DNA of 64,000 bases from Beta vulgaris subsp. vulgaris (GCF_026745355.1 NC_079202.1:6589629-6653628), one strand, 5' to 3'. Shown: positions 1 to 11,928, numbered from the stretch's first letter. Translations and numbers: made by a program. Notes: generated from the letters alone by a model not told the origin.

Positions 1-78
1 CTGCAGATAAGATTACTTACCAGTTACCAAGGGTCTTGCTATATGATTGAGTGAGTGAAGGATTGCATACTAACCTTA

Positions 79-90
79 GCTCTGATACCA
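79..90 (-). other. tRNA-iMet primer binding site of the left-edge LTR element
   Basis: The minus strand reads TGGTATCAGAGC, the standard complement of the 3' end of initiator tRNA-Met used to prime plant LTR retrotransposons. It abuts the inner end of the LTR at 91-427, which fixes the orientation of the element as minus strand. Confidence 0.8.
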
Positions 91-427
91 TGATGACATT
101 GTTAATCATGTCATGAAACTCAAACAACCATGGATGCAAGAACATTTCTCTCTAAAGTGGTTGTCTCCCTTTTCATTCATTCTCCTATGTCTGTTACAAT
201 GTAATGCAGTCACTATTTATTTGACGGCTAAGATGAGGATCCCTAGGTAATTTAACACTAAACCAATTAACCAAGGACACATGGTCCACTAACAAACAAC
301 AAACATGATCATAACAGACAACAGACAACTTTACATACTCCACTAGCATCCTGGTACGTATGCTGCACCCACTACTCACAACAGTATATTAAATATTCCT
401 ACTGAGATTACATATGCCTTCTCAACA
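91..427 (-). mobile_element. 5' LTR of a copia-type LTR retrotransposon (element continues left of window)
   Basis: Read on the minus strand, this 337-bp block begins TGTTGAGAAGG and ends with CA-type termini directly against a tRNA-Met primer binding site at 79-90. A TATA-like stretch (AAATAAATAG) lies inside at about 214-226. The short LTR and initiator-Met primer site suggest Ty1/copia, but no coding domain is in the window, so the superfamily is inferred. The body of the element would lie at coordinates below 79. Confidence 0.7.
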
Positions 428-641
428 GCATACAAGGATTATGGTCCCAGATTCCTCAGAATCCATACCGTCATTGCAGCGCAAAGGTACAAGATTTAGA
501 CATGACACGAACGTATTAATTTGTACCCCCTATGAAAAATCATAATAAAGTAAAATTTTCAAAATTGATGAGTGAAATTTTTTCTTCGAGTTATATTTTA
601 TTGGATAGCAAATTATTGACACGTGCACAATTACGCGCATC

Positions 642-1804
642 CAGTGGCGGAGCCACTTGATAATAAAAGGTAGCACATGCTACTCATAAGATTTTTTGGA
701 AAAAAAATTAGATTAGCTATCTCTAATTGGTCGGAAAAAAAATGTAGCTACCGATTCTAGAGGCCGCAAATATCCTTAGCTACCATTAAATTGGTCGCAA
801 AACTGGTGTAGGGATTTGTTTATTTTCTGATGACGTAAGGTGTACTAAGTTAAATTTCTTTTTTCAAATGGTTTATCAGTATTTGATGGAAGAATATTGA
901 ACATTTTCCATCTTGAAAGTGGTAGCAATCAAGGTCTTAATGTTGACGGTAAGGGCTGGACAATATTCGGGTTGTTCAGTTAGCCATGAGGAAGGAGGAG
1001 GAAAGTGGGAGGAAAGAGGAGGAATGGGGAGTTGATAACATGAAGTAATATTTTGCCTGATTATTTCTTTGATTCTTTTGGTTATACAACCGTACATGAC
1101 AAAAGTCAATGCTACAAATTAGGGGTGTTGCTTGGCCTAAAATGGTGCCTGCTATGGAGTGCGATTGATGACCAGTTGCAGTAGTAGTAGAGTAGTGTGT
1201 TTAGATAGTGTGTTTTTTGCTTTCTGTTTTAATTCAAATATGTTATTTGTTTTTCAGTTTCGTTGTTTCATTTCTGTAGCTTTTATTCAGATCCCATATA
1301 TTATTAATTGGATTTTAAGGTGAACTTTTAGAGTTCACCAAATTCTATGATTCAAAGCAAATGAATAGCCAAGCTATTTCCTTTTCCTTTAGTATAAGAC
1401 CAAGTAGGCATTATAATTAAATAACTAATGTTGCTACTCCTGCCATAAAGTAGTAAGGGATGGTTTATGGCTTAAAAATATTATTTTTTATTCCTAAAGT
1501 AACTGGATAAATCCCTATTCTTTGTTAATATTAGCGGATTAAAATGCAAGATGTGGACAACATCATACTCTAGAATTTACCTAAAAGACAACACTAAATC
1601 TTGCCAAAAGTTTAAGAAAATAAATATATAATCAGAAAAGTAAATGAAAAATGTAGGCTAGGATCTTAATTATCCAATATACAATAGTGTAATTTTACTT
1701 TATTAATTATTTCAATATTGTAATTAGTTATGATTTGTTTTTTTAGAGTTGATAGTAACGTAAAACTATGTTATCCCTCATCCAGTACCCTGGATCCGCC
1801 ACTG
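642..1804. mobile_element. hAT-like non-autonomous TIR element
   Basis: The left end CAGTGGCGGAGCCA and the right end (reverse complement CAGTGGCGGATCCA) are terminal inverted repeats differing at one base. They are flanked by an 8-bp target duplication with one mismatch, CGCGCATC at 634-641 and CGTGCATC at 1805-1812. The 8-bp duplication points to hAT. The AT-rich 1.16-kb interior has no ORF resembling a transposase, so it is a non-autonomous copy. Confidence 0.7.
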
Positions 1805-1812
1805 CGTGCATC

Positions 1813-2076
1813 CCCTCAAGATAGGGAAAATGGTATGGTTATAAAATCAACACATATGTGAACATAATCATTTTTTTGACACAAAGAGATTCAAACATTA
1901 AAGTTGATAAGACTAAGTTTTTAAAACTAAAACCAACACCTATATAAACATTTACAAACAATGGAAAATGTTTTTCATCTCCTTCTCTTCTCCTACATTT
2001 CGCTGTTTTATTATTTATGCCAAAAAACTTGTATTTACACAACACCTGCATACACGATACCATACTAATTTAAGAG
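1813..2076. other. AT-rich intergenic sequence
   Basis: No convincing coding or structural signal. It is the immediate upstream region of the small ORF at 2077-2379. Confidence 0.5.
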
Positions 2077-2379
2077 TTGCACATCTCTCTATATAGTCCC
2101 CAAAAAAGCATGAGTCCTTGCGCTTTGATCCACATGATGGATGGAGAAGTTGATGATCCTGCATTCTTCTCCGTTGATCAGCTGTTGGGGTTAGTTGTAA
2201 ATAGGAGTCCTTGCATTTTGGTCCGCATGAAGGATGGAGATGTTGATGATCCTTCGTTCTTCTCCGTTGATAAGCTATTGGGTTGTTTTAAAGCTACAAG
2301 AAGGCAGAGAAAATTAGAAAGAAGAAATGGTCGAGTAAGTAGAATAACTCGAAGCAATTATTACAATGCAGAATTGTGA
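2077..2379 (+). CDS. hypothetical 100-aa protein with two internal repeats
   Basis: I do not recognise this ORF. The protein carries two copies of a roughly 26-residue unit that start 32 residues apart. Each has the pattern SPC-(A/I)L-(I/V)-x-M-x-DG-(E/D)-VDDP-x-FFSVD-x-LLG, followed by a basic tail rich in Arg and Lys. At DNA level the units are at about 2111-2188 and 2207-2284. Most differences between the copies are substitutions that keep the frame or conserve the residue, which favours translation. No intron signals were needed. It could be one exon of a larger gene or a fragment of one; no neighbour suggests a role. Confidence 0.35.
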   Translation: MHISLYSPQKSMSPCALIHMMDGEVDDPAFFSVDQLLGLVVNRSPCILVRMKDGDVDDPSFFSVDKLLGCFKATRRQRKLERRNGRVSRITRSNYYNAEL

Positions 2380-2399
2380 ACTACAATGAACAAAGAAGG

Positions 2400-3517
2400 T
2401 TAATTTTGGAAAAACTGCTTGTAAATAAGAATGATGGAGTAATGTAATGTGTCCTTTCTTGTTAATGGAAATTAAGTTTATTTGTTTCATTAGAGTCCGT
2501 ATAATTTTAATTGTTTCCTAGTAGTATCTATGATGTTGTGATATACGTAATCGTTTCATTCTTCATGGAATAAAGAAAGAAACAAATAAAAATATAAATC
2601 ACAATATTTCCTTACCGAATGAGTTAGCTGCAAACATAAGATTTGAATTTTAAGGCAAATCTAAAGCTTAATAAGTTTGGCATAAGCATACAAAAAACTT
2701 TCACTAGCAAAGAGCATCAGCACAAGTTACAGCTACATCCCAAAGTCCACTACAAACCTTCCATTGATGGTCATATTACCAGGTAATTTGAAACAAGCTT
2801 ATGAGCAAATCAGCATAACTCAACTTTAAGACACATTCAATTCTTTTCAACTACAGTTTTGCCGAAAAGGAAAAGACATGAGCTTTCTTACTCTCATCTT
2901 CCTAAACACGCATATCCATGTCTCTCACATAGCGAATATGAAAAGGTCCATCCCAAAGGAAAAGGAGAGAAGACAACCTTGGCAAACTCCCCTTCATAAC
3001 GATGTTGTATTTATAGGGATAGGTACTCTCAAAATAACAACTTGCGTTTGTACTTCCCCATACCACTTTTGATATTACTCTGAACTAAGTGAACCTAACT
3101 AGTGGTATAATCGGCTTTATTAAGGAAATCTAAACTAAGAGAGAAAAAGTAGAAAAGAGGGTAATCAATAATGGTTTATTTTGGCATAATATCTTAAAAG
3201 GACCCCTGATTAGTAAGAATTTAGCAATGAACAATAAAAGATAGGAAATCCAGCTTTGTCATAAGGCAGTGAGACACTTCATTTCATTCTTATAGCATCT
3301 CACATAACAATGCAACACTAAATTTGCACAATCAGACCAAAAACCTAGCCAAAATTCACCAACCTAAAGTTCAAATTCAACCAATTCTTCTACTATTCAT
3401 AACAAGTTGGAGTAAGAAAATACAATTAATCACAAAACAACCAAATTTAATTGATGAACACATAAAATACAAAAACTTAACCAATATAGAGTAAAGTAAA
3501 TGACAAGAGGAAGATAA
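2400..3517. other. AT-rich intergenic region without recognised features
   Basis: Low-complexity AT-rich DNA. Small ORFs here have no family resemblance and no coding bias that I can defend. Confidence 0.5.
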
Positions 3518-4220
3518 TTAAACCTCGGGAACTCTTTTGAGTTCCTTTGCACAATAATAGGAAAGCATGATGATTGAATCCAACTCATCCCCTTCATGAC
3601 AGGGACTCAAAGGAGTCTTAGGACCATCCTCATCATAGTCTTCCTCATAGTCTTCATAGACTTTAAAAAGGCGAAGCTTTCCATCATCATCTTTGTAGAA
3701 CATATCATGGCATTTCCCCCCTTTGCAAAATCAGTTTCTCTGATAGACACCTCTCCCAAGGCAACACTTGTTCTTCATCCGAATCACCATCAATCTCCAT
3801 ATTCACCTCATAAATCTTTTCTTTTCCCTTCCTTTTGGGTACAGAACTCTCATTGGAACCCAACACCCTCAATCCGCAAATAATTGGTGGTCTATTCATG
3901 GGGTTTGACATAGTTTTCTCTCTCTTATCCTCAGTGTTAGGCTCACTAATTTTTATGAACATAAACCCTAGTAGGTTTAGATTTAGGGGACTTACAAGAA
4001 GGGGTGTTAAACACTTCCTTAGTCATTTTCATCACTTTTTCAAGAAATTGAATAAGGAGCCTTTTCTCAATAATAAACTAGATGCTTCACCGGAGGAAAA
4101 CATCTTCCAAGAATAAGGGCTTTCATTCGAAATAGAATTAGCCATAACTCTTTGAATAATCCTCTCCTCTTTCATTTTTGCAGCAGAGGTTGCATCCTTT
4201 AGTGGTTGAGTGTTTATCAT
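3518..4220 (-). pseudogene. hypothetical minus-strand gene, frame broken at two or more sites
   Basis: Three minus-strand open segments (4220-4032, 3962-3705, 3703-3518) appear to be pieces of one reading frame separated by single-base shifts. They join near an A5G run (about 4030), near 3962, and at a G6 run (about 3718-3723). The conceptual protein begins MINTQPLKD, is Ser/Lys rich in the middle, includes the acidic stretch MEIDGDSDEEQ, then an acidic tract with YEDYEEDYDEDGPKTP. It ends with ELKRVPE followed by GT, which could be a splice donor. I do not recognise the family. It may be a decayed gene, or a real gene broken by homopolymer errors in the assembly. Confidence 0.35.
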
Positions 4221-6231
4221 TGCTCCCTTTTGGTGAAAATATGAGAAGAGGGAAGATTTTTAGTAGAGAGAAGAAGATGAACATAAAGAGGGAAAAGATT
4301 ACGAGAGTAAAGAACAAGGATGATCTTCGGTGAAGAAGCGAGATGGTTTTTTGGGGGGTTGGGGTTCTGGGTTGAGGGGAGGGGGAAGGTTGAACAGTTA
4401 TGATTATTTCAATTTGAAATGGTGAATTGTTTGGTAGTTGGGATGTTAAGAGGTTACTTAAAATTAGTGGGAATAATTAAGGAAGGCAACAAGCATGAAC
4501 ATTTTATTTTGTTATTAAGTTTAGCTAAGGGTATATGTGTAATTACACACTCATAAGCTTAAAAAAATTGGAATCAACTGTCTAAATGACGCAACCTAAT
4601 ATTTTAAAGCTCGCAAATACTACTTTTACACCCTACATATTATGTTAAAGCATAGGCACCTAGATACTAAGCAAGAAATATATTTGAAAGCTCGCATATA
4701 CTATTCTTTTAAGCATACCCATTAACATTTCAAATATCAACCATTATAGAAAAATAACACCTAAATGAGGCCAACATATGCAAGCTTTGGATTAATCATA
4801 GCAAAATAGCAAATTTCTCGCATTTAGCACCCTTCCCCCAAATATCGCTAACATATTTGGATTCATGAAACCTGCAAAAAAAGGAATAGAGATGAAATCA
4901 GTCTTAAGTTTATATAATACCCATTCCTTAAACAATTAAAAAACAAACACAATGTTTATTCCCGATTAATTTAATAACTAAATGCAAGTATTAGTAGGTT
5001 TGATTTAAACAAAATAAAAGCATGTGAATTTGGTAGCTATGAACTTATTGATTCCTATTACCAAAAGAGTTTGGTTCATATTAGACGGTAATTAACTATA
5101 AGGGCCACATTGTAGACATGTATTGTTAGACGGTATAACAAAATAATCAAAAGGTTTATTTTTATGGGTGATGTAGCAGTTTAATTTATAAGTTGGCGGA
5201 AGATCTTCAGTGTTAAGTGGGGTTCTTAAAGAGTTCAAAATGTTATAAGCATTACTTTAATGGTGTTAAAATGTTTGGTCATGTAATGTAAAATTTGGAT
5301 TTGTTACTATGCACAAAGCTAATTTTAAAATAATAAAATAGGGGAAAAAACTACTCGTATTTATAAATGTTATGGTCCATGGCAAAAAATGGTTGACAAG
5401 TTTAGTAGCAAATGTCAACTGGGATGTTGGGTCCATTTTTATGTTTAAGTACATTTGTTTTATGCCATAGTTCGTATTGGGTTCCAAATTAAGAATTAAA
5501 TTGTGTAAGCCCAAAAAGCAAGAACTTGGATTGATTTGAACCAAGGGGAAACACAACATTTGGTCTGTATTATTCGCATCCATAAAATGACGCCACAAAA
5601 CGTAGCTTCCTCTACAAACAAAAATCTTCACTCCAACTCTACATCTTCTAAGTTTGTTAGAGGAACTATTTATCAGACCCTTAGGAAGCGATTATTTTGG
5701 AGGTTTTAGTTTGCAAATAAGTCAAATCTCAAAGAATTCGGAATTCATTTGTGTCAAAAATATTCACGTTAAATAAAGTGAACAGTTAATGTTGCATTTC
5801 GAACTTTGTCAAGCGTAATGTTTTGTGAATTTGTTATAGAATTGTTGAATTATGATTTAGTATGTTCTATGAGTTTCCATTCTTTTAACCTTGAAATCTC
5901 TTTGAAAAATTCTATTTCAAATGTGTTTATACCCTTGTAAAGATAGTTATAATAGAGGGTGGTTGTATTTATGTTATTTTCGGTTAGTGTAAGTTTGTTT
6001 GAATTATGTTTTCATGTTTGTTTATGATTGTTGAGTGTGTTGATAAGAATTTGATAGCTCATACATTTAAGATAATTATATAAAAGATAGTTCATGCATA
6101 CATTCATATAGGGTTTTCTCCAAGTAGTTCATTGTGGTTTAGATGTTTGTTATGGCTTATGTAGTTAAAACTTTTGTTTTCCTTACAGACTCACATATAC
6201 TAAGACGTATTTTAAAATTATAGCAGGGGGT
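4221..6231. other. AT-rich intergenic region
   Basis: About 2 kb with no supported gene. A 121-codon minus-strand ORF at 5266-5631 lacks any recognisable motif and is treated as chance. No terminal repeats or target duplications were noticed. Confidence 0.45.
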
Positions 6232-6702
6232 ATGACTAATTTTAGGGTTTTTTCATTTGGGGGACCTTACTGGAAGTTGGTTCATAGTTGCAGGCTTTTG
6301 TCACTAGCTACGAACGTTGTGCTCTTTAACAAGCATATTATGTGTATGTACGTGTTCCCAAAGCTTTCAAGACGGGAAAAAGAGGTCGTCTCTATAGTTT
6401 GCAAAAGATGGAAGAAGATGTGGAGTTGGAAACGGTGGATCCCAACTAGAAAGAGTTCATGCATGGGAGAACCTTTTGAATCATGGGTATGCTGGGACAT
6501 CATTGATAATGATGCCACATATCTAAATTGGATGTTGGAAGACTCCGACAATGAAGACGAGGGATGTAAAACCAATCCCCCCCTTTTACAAGTTCAATAT
6601 GAAATGGATGTTTTTGGGGTTTCGTTTTGGGTGGTTTATGTTGTGATTGTAGGAGGGGTCTTGGTTTTGATTAGGGCTTTGTTTTTTTTTTTTAGCCCTT
6701 AG
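6232..6702 (+). CDS. hypothetical 156-aa ORF
   Basis: Unrecognised. The ORF has a Trp- and Lys-rich middle (KRWKKMWSWKRW), an acidic segment (EDSDNEDEG) and a very hydrophobic C-terminus (roughly residues 127-150) that could be a membrane segment. It ends in a T-run at the 3' end. It lies just upstream of the decayed LINE. The composition is uneven and I cannot exclude a chance ORF or an exon fragment. Confidence 0.22.
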   Translation: MTNFRVFSFGGPYWKLVHSCRLLSLATNVVLFNKHIMCMYVFPKLSRREKEVVSIVCKRWKKMWSWKRWIPTRKSSCMGEPFESWVCWDIIDNDATYLNWMLEDSDNEDEGCKTNPPLLQVQYEMDVFGVSFWVVYVVIVGGVLVLIRALFFFFSP

Positions 6703-6918
6703 AATATGTAGTCAACTAATGTAGGGCATTAAATGGAAAAGGAATGGTAATCTTTTTGTATAGTGTGATAAGCATTAAATTAGAGTTTTGTTTGGCTCAA
6801 CCGATAAGCATTTTTATTCATTGCAAATGCTTTCATCAACTGTAACTTCTTTAACCCATGAGACTTTCTTTCCAACTTTTCTCTCTCAGCGCATGATAGC
6901 CTATTGTGCACTAACGCC

Positions 6919-7860
6919 ATGACAAGGAAAACTGGTGATAAATCTCATGGAAATAAGCAAGGAAATGGGAATAATAAGTCTCGTGGACCTGTTTCAAATT
7001 CAGAGGCATGTAATACATGATCGATTGATGAAATTTTGGGGGTTGAAGCATTATTTCAGAATGAGATTCTAACACCAAAATCATCTTTGAAATATTTGAA
7101 AGTGCAATCACAAGTGAGGCATTCATTCAATGAATGACTCTAATCAATGCATAAATCAGCTGAAGTGGTGAATCATAGGTTAATCTAGAGCGAATGTTGC
7201 AATAGGTATGTTAGTAGTTCTGATTTTACAACAATTTGATGAAGTAGCTTTAGAAACTGATGTAGTAGCTGTAGAAATTGACGAACATGATGAACGTGAT
7301 GATAATGTTGAATTTGAGGATGAATCGATGGATAATCCTAATAGTCCAATCCAGATTGACTTAGATGACATTCAGAAGGAAGTAGATTTTTGGAATTCTG
7401 ATGTAGTGTGCTACGTTGTGGAGGCTAATCCTCCTATTAAGGTGATGGAAGGATTAATAAGGAGAATCTGGAAACAATATAAAATGGATAAAGTTGTAAT
7501 CGTGAAGAAAGGAACATATCTAGCAAGGTTTTCTACCATGCATTGCCTAATTGGACTCAATTGAGATTGAATTTCAAATATTAGGGAGAAAAGGCTTTAT
7601 TTAAGATTGTGAAGCAAATAGGGAAACCTATTAAGAGAGATGATGTAGCAAAAAATAGGGATGACATTCAATTTGCCATAGTGATGGTGGAAGTGATTAT
7701 GTCACTGAAGTTGGCTTACAAGTAGCACTTATAAATGAACATGGAGAGATGGTGAATGTTGCAGTTCATTATGAATGGAGACCAATTGTTTGTGATAAGT
7801 GTAAGCTGGTTGGACATGATGCAATAGAGTGTAGGAAAGTCATAACTAAATAAATATGGC
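6919..7860 (+). pseudogene. LINE ORF1 remnant (DUF4283-like RNA-binding domain, zinc knuckle)
   Basis: The reading frame opens with MTRKTGDKSHGNKQG at 6919 and is broken by stops near 7018 and 7130. The open segment 7208-7564 holds an acidic stretch and then FWNSDVVCYVVEANPP, VMEGLIRRIWKQYKMDKV and KKGTYLARF. This is the pattern of the DUF4283 domain found at the start of plant LINE ORF1 proteins. Further on, in another frame (about 7740-7850), CDKCKLVGHDAIEC is a CCHC-like zinc knuckle. ORF1 proteins bind element RNA during retrotransposition. The copy is non-functional. Confidence 0.72.
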
Positions 7861-8098
7861 TGCCCAAACAGAAGGCCGCAGAACAGTAGGTGAGGCCTCA
7901 GCCAGCAAGGCCTGAAGTTGACCAAGAAGGGTTCTAAAAAGATCTTAGACCTATAAAAGTTAGAGTATCAAACTCTAAACCCACTCAGACTACTATACCT
8001 TTTAGATTCTGGTTATTGATGAAGCTAGTGAGAAGGGAACTAAAGTTGGTGTTGTTCACACAAGAACTGATGAAGGAGGAAGGGACTCTCCTATCGTA

Positions 8099-9033
8099 AT
8101 GGATAGGATCCTAAGTTAGAATGTAAGGGGCTTCAACTCAACACAAAAGCAAGATGATGTGAAGAGATTTCTTCAGAAGTATAATGTTGGGTTGTTGGCC
8201 TCTTGAACTTGAAGATTGCTAATCTAGGCAAGCTTTACTAAAGAGTATTTTTTATTTGGTGTTTTACTAGTATATGCTAGTCATCATGAGGGTGGTAGAA
8301 TACTAGTTGCTTGGAGATCAGGAAGTTTTACTATCAACATAAGTTATTGTTTCAAGTTAGTTCATACATTGTCATGTATCCCTTAGAAGTGGTGTGGATA
8401 GCTTTTATTGCACTTTTATCTATGCATTTAATGATAGTGGTAGAAGGTTGGAGTTATTGAGGGATTTGAAAGTGTTGAATACTCAACTTCTCTGGGCTCT
8501 ATGTAGTGATTTAAATTGTGTGATGAATGTGAAAGAGAGAATCGTTATTATTGTTTGACAAGTAGAAATTGAAGATATCAATGAGTGTATGAATGTTTTT
8601 ATAGGATGGCAGATGTGAAGAGCGTTGGCAACTTGCATACTTGGAATAATAAACAACAAGGCAATGATAGGGTGTTCTCAAAGTTGGATAAACTGATGGA
8701 CATGATGCTTGCCAAAATATTTATCCTTATACTGAAGTGTGCTTTATGGTTGCAGGTGAATTTGATCATTCACCCTGGATTGATCACTGTTTATCCTAGA
8801 TTTGTTGTGGGCAAAAAGCCATTTAGATATTTCACAATGTGAAAACTGCTCCTAATACTACTGACATTGTTCTTGCATATTTGAACATTCAATTCAGGGG
8901 AAGTAAAAATGTTTAATCTGGTTAGCAAGTTGAAAAGAGTTAAGGATGCTTCAAAGGAGCTTAACATAACTGGATTTTCAGATATCAAGTTGCTGAGCTC
9001 AAGGCTTATAAGATATAATAATTGAGGTTCAAG
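8099..9033 (+). pseudogene. LINE ORF2 N-terminal endonuclease remnant
   Basis: From the ATG at 8099 the product reads MDRILS-stop-NVRGFNSTQKQDDVKRFL. This is the start of an APE-type endonuclease (usually S/N-WNVRG), with the Trp codon changed to TAG. Later pieces include YAFNDSGRRLELLRDL (about 8420-8470) and the 85-codon ORF at 8585-8842 with YRMADVKSVGNLHTWNN. The last resembles the endonuclease C-terminal region (usually D-x-x-x-x-G-x-x-F-T-W-x-N). The frame is interrupted at 9034 by the Tekay target site. Confidence 0.65.
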
Positions 9034-9038
9034 CCGCT
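9034..9038 (+). repeat. target site duplication, left copy (CCGCT)
   Basis: CCGCT immediately precedes the TG of the left LTR and is repeated exactly at 19769-19773 after the CA of the right LTR. The 5-bp length is usual for plant Ty3/gypsy integration. Confidence 0.92.
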
Positions 9039-9582
9039 TGTAACGCCCCGACCTCTAATCATCGTGGTTAAGTTAATTAATCGATTATTAGCAGCGGAAC
9101 CTAGATAGTCGGCGCGTTACCGCCGTACTTTCCATAAGGAAAATACAAGGCGACATAAAATCATAACTTAAACATTTTATAACATGAAGCATAATAGATC
9201 CAACATTAGTCTTGATTAATAGAAACTTAGTTACTAATCAGAGTTTTGACATAAACTTAAATTAAAACCAGAGAGTCTATATAATCTAGATATTAATAAA
9301 TCCTCACTGCTACGCCATCCCGTTTCACCATCGGTACCTAAAACATAAAACAAAACGTCGTGAGCCGAGGCTCAGTAACATACTACTCTAACATCGTATA
9401 TTCATTTCACATCATTTTAGTTAAAAACAGGAAGGAGAGAATGAGTAAAACATTTCACAAGTATATCATAGTAAGTTACATTATCTTCTTTATCATGTTC
9501 ATCATCATATATTTTTACTTTGGTAACTTGGCAAATATCGCATATCACATAACACATATAGGGACGTCTCCCTAAACAAATA

Positions 9583-9767
9583 GATGACACTCTCGGTGTC
9601 CAAATATTGCCAGAAAGGCAGTCACAAATGGTTGACACTCTCGGTGTCCAAATATTGCCAGAAAGGCCACAAATGGATGACACTCTCGGTGTCCAAATAT
9701 TGCCAGAAAGGCGGTCACATCATAGGTGACATTTTCTATGCCCACATACTTGCCAAGAACCATCTTT
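9583..9767. repeat. 45-48-bp tandem repeat in left Tekay LTR
   Basis: Units starting at 9583, 9631 and 9676 share GATGACACTCTCGGTGTCC and ATTGCCAGAAAGGC. A fourth, degenerate unit follows from about 9726. The same array is at 17406-17590 in the other LTR, so it predates insertion. Confidence 0.85.
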
Positions 9768-10650
9768 CACTTTACTTTATCATGTTTCAAATATCATAGT
9801 TACATTACATCATTATAATCATAGTCACGAAACATCATTAAACCATAGCATTATTATACTCATATTTCGTAACATCGAAGTCGTTTCATTTCATCGAAAA
9901 TCATCATATTCGTAAAACCTTTCATATCCCACAATCCATAAATCAACAACATAGTACGAAATACCATAAAACATCATTCGAAAGGGGTTGTGGGTGTTAG
10001 CAGGAGACGTTACCTGGATTCCTGCTTAATAACCTTGTTAGCCGGGGGAGGCTTGTAATATCCTTTATCTTCCTTAATCTATTCAAGAATAATTTTATTA
10101 ATAAACGTTTCGTTATTTAGCTTTTAAGCCTAAATATTAGTTAGCGCTTATTAAGGTCATAACGGTTATTATAACGTTGTAAGGGTCTCCTTAAAGGTCA
10201 TTATTTCTTAATTGTTAATAACCTTTTAATTAAGGTGACTTTTAACAACTAATTAATGAAATGACTCATTTAGCTATATTTTTAGAAATTATCGAAACAT
10301 TAAATTATAATACTACAAATTATATAACCTTTCGAAAACGTAACATTATTCTAGTTCATAGTTAATAATTAATTAGTCGTCCAATAATTAGTTAAGTTTA
10401 AAGTTATAATAGATCCATTAATATTATTTTAATGTTAATTAGTCATTAAAACTAACAAGTCAAGTAACTAGTTTTTATAAATGAACTTAAGATTAGTGAA
10501 GTACTCATAACTTAAACTTAATTAAAACAACAAGCGTGATGAATTATTTTTAATTAGTTTTAAACAACCCAACTAGTTTAGAAATCATGAATTATAATCC
10601 AATAATAGATTTTAGTAAATAAGTTAGGTGGTTTAGTAAAACTAACTAAA

Positions 10651-10772
10651 TCAGTCCACTAAAGCTCAATATATTAAAGCAACAAGATTAACGTAAATGA
10701 TTTAACTAAAATCAGTCCACTAAAGCTCAATATATTAAAGCAACAAGATTAACTTAAATGATTTAACTAAGT
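10651..10772. repeat. 61-bp tandem duplication in left Tekay LTR
   Basis: Two adjacent copies (10651 and 10712) of an AT-rich unit beginning TCAGTCCACTAAAGCTC. The duplication is shared with the other LTR (about 18481-18602). Confidence 0.85.
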
Positions 10773-11082
10773 AAATCAGATTATAAGCCCAACATTATAC
10801 TTAACGTGGTTAATTAAACTAACATAGCTTAATGAAATACTAAATCAGTTTTAGTTTAACTCAATTTGGCCCATCTAATATAAGTAGTTTAGCTAAAACA
10901 ATAAAAGTCAGATTTGAGCCCAAATTATGTACATGCAATACTTGATTTGAGTTGTTTTAACTGGTATAAATCAGTTCCTTTAGGCCCAACTTAAATTATA
11001 ACACTAGGTAGTAATTTGGGCTTGCATCAACTTAAACTAAAGAAATCAGAAATTTAAAAAGAGAATGTCATCACCTCTGCTA

Positions 11083-11420
11083 CTAGGAGCAGGGAGGACG
11101 AATCGCGACTGAGGTGGACGCTGGCTTTGGTGGTCGACGACGAGCAGCAGCGACGTCTCCGGCGATGGTCTCCGGTGGTTCAGCGCGCGCGGGTCGTCGG
11201 TGGTTCAGCCCGGTACTGCAGCGCACGAAGAGAAGAGGGCGAGAGGGACAAGCGCGAGGGAGAGAGAGAACGTGAGTGCTGGCGCGGGTCTCCGGCAAGC
11301 TGCACGGTGGTCGCGAACGACAGCAGGGGTGAAGCGCGCACTGAGCGCGGCGCAGGTGGCGCGCGCGGTGGCCGCGCGTGGTCGGTTGTGGCGGGTCGAA
11401 ACAGAGGAGAAGAGGAAGAA
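11083..11420. other. GC- and CpG-rich island inside left Tekay LTR
   Basis: This stretch is strongly GC-rich with many CG dinucleotides, in contrast to the AT-rich rest of the LTR. ORFs are open on both strands, which is a side effect of composition. The same island is at about 18905-19240 in the other LTR. On the minus strand it precedes the AT-rich bulk of the LTR, so it may be part of the promoter or leader, or an old captured fragment. Neither is shown by the sequence. Confidence 0.6.
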
Positions 11421-11928
11421 ATTCTTTGTGATTTCTTGTGGTTTTAAGTTTGTAATTGAAACTCATTTCTTCTCATGTATTTATGGACAGATTTTTGGAA
11501 CAAAGGTTGAAGGTGGTAGGATGGTGATTGGTGGTTTTGTTAATAGGAAGCTAGGAGAGGGGACAAGTAAGGAGATAGGGGGAGATAGTAGGTGATTAAT
11601 GGTGTTCAAATTAAGGGAAATTAGTGTAGGGGGAAGAGTGGGTGGTGGTGTTGACCGTGGGTTTGGGGGTTTCTTTTTTTTTTATTTATTTATTATTATT
11701 TGCTTAAACTTGGTTGGTTTCCTTTGTTGTAATAAAAGTGACTAACTTAGGTGTTATTAGTAATCTTACTCTTCAATTACAATATTTTATAGAATTAGTT
11801 AGTTTGTTTAAAAGCTCAAAAATAAAATAGTTCATAATTAGACTTACTTAACTAAAACAATTATTAAGTGAACGATTTAACTTTCTTAATTATTTATTTA
11901 AATATATTTAAAGTTTTGGGATATTACA

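Larger units (their letters stand above)
9039..11928 (-). repeat. 3' LTR of the Tekay element
   Basis: 2890 bp, TG...CA termini on the + strand (TGTAACGCCCCGACC ... GGGATATTACA). It contains a short tandem array (9583-9767), a 61-bp duplication (10651-10772) and a GC-rich island (about 11083-11420). It is nearly the same as 16862-19768. Confidence 0.92.

Noticed and set aside
5266..5631. 121-aa minus-strand ORF
   Set aside because: No motif or known family, and AT-rich DNA of this type yields such ORFs by chance.
11083..11595. Overlapping ORFs on both strands in the Tekay LTR (also 18914-19359)
   Set aside because: They result from GC-rich composition with few stop codons. Frames are not conserved between the two LTR copies because of small indels.
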